Source of the DNA: Flagellimonas sp947499585
Lineage (GTDB): Bacteria; Bacteroidota; Bacteroidia; Flavobacteriales; Flavobacteriaceae
Reading direction: 5' to 3'
Assembly (NCBI RefSeq): GCF_044596045.1
Contig: NZ_CP138995.1
Coordinates: forward strand, 558,001 to 622,000
DNA length: 64,000 nt
Position 1 is the stretch's first letter, and each line of letters begins with the position of its first letter. The notes under the pieces were generated by a model. The model searched no databases, had not been told where the DNA came from, and worked only from the letters and a program-made list of their open reading frames with translations. Positions 61,149 through 64,000 of this stretch are shown piece after piece. The position numbers were made by a program, and so were the translations under genes.

Positions 61149-62024
61149 TTATTTTTTGCCTTTTGTTAATTTGCTAATCATTTTTGATAGATAAAAAGGA
61201 ATGCTTCTTAGGCCATCAACGTGAAAATTACCATAACAATCTAGACAATCTTTATTTCCACATTGGATGATTTTTCTATTCTTTCTCAATTCCTCTTTTA
61301 CTACATCATAGCATTTTTGCCCATCCATTATAGCACTTCGGGCATGGCCCACATACCCAAAATCGATTGCATCCTGCACTACCAGTGGGCCTATTAATTT
61401 ATGCCCGCCTTTTGAACAGCCCCCAATATCATTTACTGTAAATAATTCGATTTTATTTTCCTCTGTTCTATAATATGTTTGAAACAAGCCTTTTGTTGGC
61501 ATTTTGGCAGTATAACCAAGTTGTTCCTGAGAGTAGTGAATTGCTTGTGGGGCATTTTTACTATCTAAAGTGCCAATCATCACGAATTTCCCCCCTCTTT
61601 TTATTATCTCACCTACTACAGTATAGCTCATTGATTCATGGTTATGCGATTTGAAAATTTCGGCTATCGAATTTCCTATACCAATACATGAATTTTTTGG
61701 ATGTTTGCTACGAACCGCACCTTCATGTTTAACTAAAAAACTAGACAATGCTCCACTAGTAGTATGTGCAAAACGATCAAAAATAATTTTCTTGTCTTTT
61801 TTAAATCTAAAGAATGTTTTAGTAAATGCGGGCAATATAATGCCTCCTTCGTTCCCTACTATTTCGCACAAAATTTCAACCCAAGAGCTCAAAGTTTCTT
61901 TTTTACTATTTACAAAAAACCCTGCCTTGAACACATCAATGCTTATAAAAAGTAAATCTCCTTTTTTAATGCCAAGTTTAATTAAATCGTTTTTTAAAGC
62001 AGTTTTAGTGACTTTCAACTCCAT
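61149..62024 (-). CDS. AAC(3)-like N-acyltransferase
   Basis: A 291-residue protein of the aminoglycoside 3-N-acetyltransferase fold. GDLLFISIDVFKAGFF, GGIILPAFTKTFFR and VRSKHPKNSCIGIG follow the family order, as does HYSQEQLGYTAKMP. It has a C-terminal CGNKDCLDCYGNFH cluster, which could bind metal. In a polysaccharide locus such enzymes attach acyl groups to amino sugars, here perhaps from the adjacent ACP. It is adjacent to the flippase with no gap. Confidence 0.8.
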   Translation of the reverse strand: MELKVTKTALKNDLIKLGIKKGDLLFISIDVFKAGFFVNSKKETLSSWVEILCEIVGNEGGIILPAFTKTFFRFKKDKKIIFDRFAHTTSGALSSFLVKHEGAVRSKHPKNSCIGIGNSIAEIFKSHNHESMSYTVVGEIIKRGGKFVMIGTLDSKNAPQAIHYSQEQLGYTAKMPTKGLFQTYYRTEENKIELFTVNDIGGCSKGGHKLIGPLVVQDAIDFGYVGHARSAIMDGQKCYDVVKEELRKNRKIIQCGNKDCLDCYGNFHVDGLRSIPFYLSKMISKLTKGKK

Positions 62025-63299
62025 TTAAAGAAATTTTAATTTCTTATATCCAGATGCAGATCTATATTGCAATAATGTATGGAAGATATAATAAACAGAA
62101 TAGGTTAGTGTATATAATTTTACTGAAACAACATAATCTGCCATTGTATACCCAATATAAATGGCAAAGATAGAAAAAGCCGCTCTGAATATTTGTAAAA
62201 ACATATCACCCCTCTGGCTCTTGTTAAAAACAATTGTATAGGATAAAGGAGTGGATAAAAAGTTTAAAAAGATTGAAAAAGACAAATATTTTGTCATAGT
62301 CCCAGCTATTAGCCATTCATCCCCGAAAACGAAAACGAACATAGTCTCACTAAAAAAAAACAAAACCAGGAATGGAACAATACCCATTAAGAACAATCTT
62401 TTAAACGTTTGGACGAACAATTCCTTGCAATTACCAAACGATGCATAGTTTTCAGATGCTTTTTGTCTATATACCTCTCCTATAGCGTTTCCTATCATAG
62501 TAACTGTACCGCTTGTAATTCTTTGAGAAAGCGCGTAACACCCTGCAATGGATGCGTCAAAGTATGATGTGAATAAAATCACAGGAGCATTTGAAGCTAT
62601 TGCACCGGTAAAAGTAGCGAACATTAGATACCTCGGGTATTCCTTATAACGTTTTAGAAGAACTAACGATCTTTTTTTGTTGAAGTAATCGCCCTTCAAT
62701 GAAGCTTTCTTATAGAGGTAAAAAATATTAAAAACTTGTCCAATAATTGTGCCCAAAATAAGCCCATTTAGTCTTGTTACAATACCTATGAGCAATGAAG
62801 AAAGGGTTACTGAACTACTAGAAATTATTTTGGAAGTGCTTTTTTCCTTGTATAGTTTTTTTCTGTTCAACCAATATGATAAAGTTGAAATATTTGATAT
62901 AAGAAAAACAGAAAAAGGAATAAGATATAACCACCATTTAATATCTATGTTTCCTATTAAAAGGGCTATTTTTTCATTAAAGAAGATGGCTATTAATAAT
63001 AGAATAAAACAATATGCTATTGTGAAAAAAAATGACGATACTATCAGATTTTTAGCATCTTTATCATGTTTTGGCTCAATTATCGAGAAATCATATCGCC
63101 CAGCCGCAAAAACAGCTAAAATTGCGCTCAATCCAGTATATGCCCCAAGTAGCCCAAAATCCTTCGTTGTAAATACTCTTGTTAAAACTGGACTCAAAAT
63201 CAATGGGATTACTTGAGCTATAGCAAATCCAGACACTAAGGTTACTACATTCTTAAAAAAATCTGACGAAGAAAATCCATTGATGAACTTGTTTAGCAT
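62025..63299 (-). CDS. Wzx-like O-antigen flippase
   Basis: A 424-residue membrane protein with about 12 transmembrane helices of the MOP superfamily. A basic N-terminus, LSPVLTRVFTTKDFGLLGAY and regular helix spacing are typical of Wzx exporters. It should flip the undecaprenyl-linked repeat unit for the Wzy-like polymerase at 54.8 kb. It directly abuts the AAC(3)-like gene. Confidence 0.87.
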   Translation of the reverse strand: MLNKFINGFSSSDFFKNVVTLVSGFAIAQVIPLILSPVLTRVFTTKDFGLLGAYTGLSAILAVFAAGRYDFSIIEPKHDKDAKNLIVSSFFFTIAYCFILLLIAIFFNEKIALLIGNIDIKWWLYLIPFSVFLISNISTLSYWLNRKKLYKEKSTSKIISSSSVTLSSLLIGIVTRLNGLILGTIIGQVFNIFYLYKKASLKGDYFNKKRSLVLLKRYKEYPRYLMFATFTGAIASNAPVILFTSYFDASIAGCYALSQRITSGTVTMIGNAIGEVYRQKASENYASFGNCKELFVQTFKRLFLMGIVPFLVLFFFSETMFVFVFGDEWLIAGTMTKYLSFSIFLNFLSTPLSYTIVFNKSQRGDMFLQIFRAAFSIFAIYIGYTMADYVVSVKLYTLTYSVYYIFHTLLQYRSASGYKKLKFL

Positions 63300-63336
63300 A
63301 TTTAATTTTCCAGAATTAACTACGTAATTTGTGCTA

Positions 63337-64000
63337 TTAATATCCTTTTAAAAAGGAATGATGCTCCCCCTTTAGGCCAACGGGTGTTGTATTTCTAATA
63401 TCATGAACAATCTCAATGGCCGTTCGGGCTGCTTCCAATCCATACCCTTTCCCATTCAGAATATCTTGATACACCATGGTGTGCAAGTCAGTAAAACCTC
63501 CGCTAAATTCCAATTCCTCTCCATCAATGGTAATAGAACGGAAAGTCGTTTGCCCTTTTTCTTTAATCTCCTTCGGCAAATAGTCTGAATTAATCGATAG
63601 AAACCATTTTACCCTGGCATTTTCAAATTCCAGATATCCTGCCGCACGATCCCTTTCGTGAACATGTACAATGTTTTCTTGTACGTCTCCGAAAATCCAG
63701 GAAAGCATATCGTAGAAGTGTACTCCTATGTTCGTTGCTATTCCGCCAGATTTGCTCATATCGCCTTTCCAAGATGTTTGATACCAATGTCCTCTGGATG
63801 TTAAATAGGTTAAATCCACTTCGAATTTGGAGTCTTTCTTTGCGTTTTTAACTTTATCTCTAAGCGCTATTATGGATGGGTGCACCCTAAGTTGCAAAAT
63901 ATTATATATTTTCTTGCCTGTATTTTCTTCTACCTTTTGCAGTTTATCAATGTTCCATGGGTTCAATACCAAGGGTTTTTCGCAAATTGCATCTGCTCCA
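63337..64000 (-). CDS. wlbA: WlbA/WbpB-type UDP-amino-sugar dehydrogenase, C-terminal part (runs off the window)
   Basis: At least 220 residues of a Gfo/Idh/MocA family oxidoreductase; the start is beyond the window. The frame is open to the last base with GADAICEKPLVLNPWNI, the EKP motif that ends the NAD domain. NIGVHFYDMLSWIFGDV, RAAGYLEFENARVKWFLSI and TDLHTMVYQDILNGKG are typical of WlbA/WbpB, which oxidises the 3-OH of a UDP-N-acetylglucosaminuronate before amination. It makes a diamino sugar that the formyl- and acyltransferases of this locus could modify. Confidence 0.85.
   Translation of the reverse strand, partial: GADAICEKPLVLNPWNIDKLQKVEENTGKKIYNILQLRVHPSIIALRDKVKNAKKDSKFEVDLTYLTSRGHWYQTSWKGDMSKSGGIATNIGVHFYDMLSWIFGDVQENIVHVHERDRAAGYLEFENARVKWFLSINSDYLPKEIKEKGQTTFRSITIDGEELEFSGGFTDLHTMVYQDILNGKGYGLEAARTAIEIVHDIRNTTPVGLKGEHHSFLKGY

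Noticed and set aside
1..64000. tRNA, rRNA, CRISPR arrays or complete insertion sequences
   Set aside because: None could be recognised on reading the intergenic regions; a dedicated tRNA or IS search was not possible here.

Overview
The window looks like a chromosomal segment from a marine-type Flavobacteriaceae bacterium (Bacteroidota). Support comes from the AT-rich DNA, a SusC/SusD pair, a SprE/PorW-type gliding and type IX secretion lipoprotein, Bacteroidota-typical families (DUF4292, DUF5687, DUF4254, DUF6427- and DUF6341-like), an ATP synthase operon without atpD and atpC, lack of obvious Shine-Dalgarno sequences, several TTG starts, and promoters of the TTTG...TAnnTTTG type. No rRNA, tRNA, CRISPR array or intact insertion sequence was recognised. 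All functions are read from sequence features without database searches.

1-6.2 kb (minus strand) is a housekeeping and envelope block: the start of an aldo/keto reductase, an EnvC-like LytM protein, a DUF4292 lipoprotein, a TPR protein, a sugar-nucleotidyltransferase, dUTPase and a flippase. A lipoprotein sulfatase follows on the plus strand at 6.4-8.1 kb, separated by a strong bidirectional hairpin from the ATP synthase operon (bactofilin, atpZ, small membrane protein, atpB-E-F-H-A-G). Upstream of that lie sprE and a GlxA-type regulator. 18-24 kb holds small cytoplasmic proteins, an ABC transporter pair, a ferredoxin-type oxidoreductase and a patatin-like lipase.

24.4-33.5 kb (plus strand) is the most distinctive accessory region: a DUF2064 glycosyltransferase-like protein, SusC, SusD, a sodium/solute symporter, a metallophosphoesterase-AhpD fusion and the radical SAM enzyme ArsS. 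This resembles arsenosugar-type (rSAM/selenodomain) clusters, but has its own outer-membrane and inner-membrane transporters and no visible arsenite methyltransferase ArsM. Two inverted repeats before its first gene match two more before a TetR gene at 37.0 kb, suggesting one shared regulator.

33.6-36.7 kb contains small secreted or membrane proteins separated by two kinds of short dispersed repeat, plus a Crp/DoxX pair. 37.6-41.8 kb carries a GT9 glycosyltransferase, DUF4254, DUF6427- and DUF6341-like proteins and purD.

41.8-64 kb (minus strand) is a large surface polysaccharide (O-antigen or capsule) locus. It encodes a UXS-type epimerase, a priming glycosylphosphotransferase, several glycosyltransferases, a formyltransferase-like protein, two deacetylase-fold proteins, Wzy- and WaaL-like membrane proteins, a Wzx flippase, a WlbA-type dehydrogenase and a compact SDR-ACP-KASIII-AAC(3)-like module. 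That module probably builds and attaches an unusual acyl group on an amino sugar. The locus is interrupted by decayed genes: a BspA/DUF285 protein, two frameshifted lipoproteins, a possible glycosyltransferase tail and an unidentified fragment.
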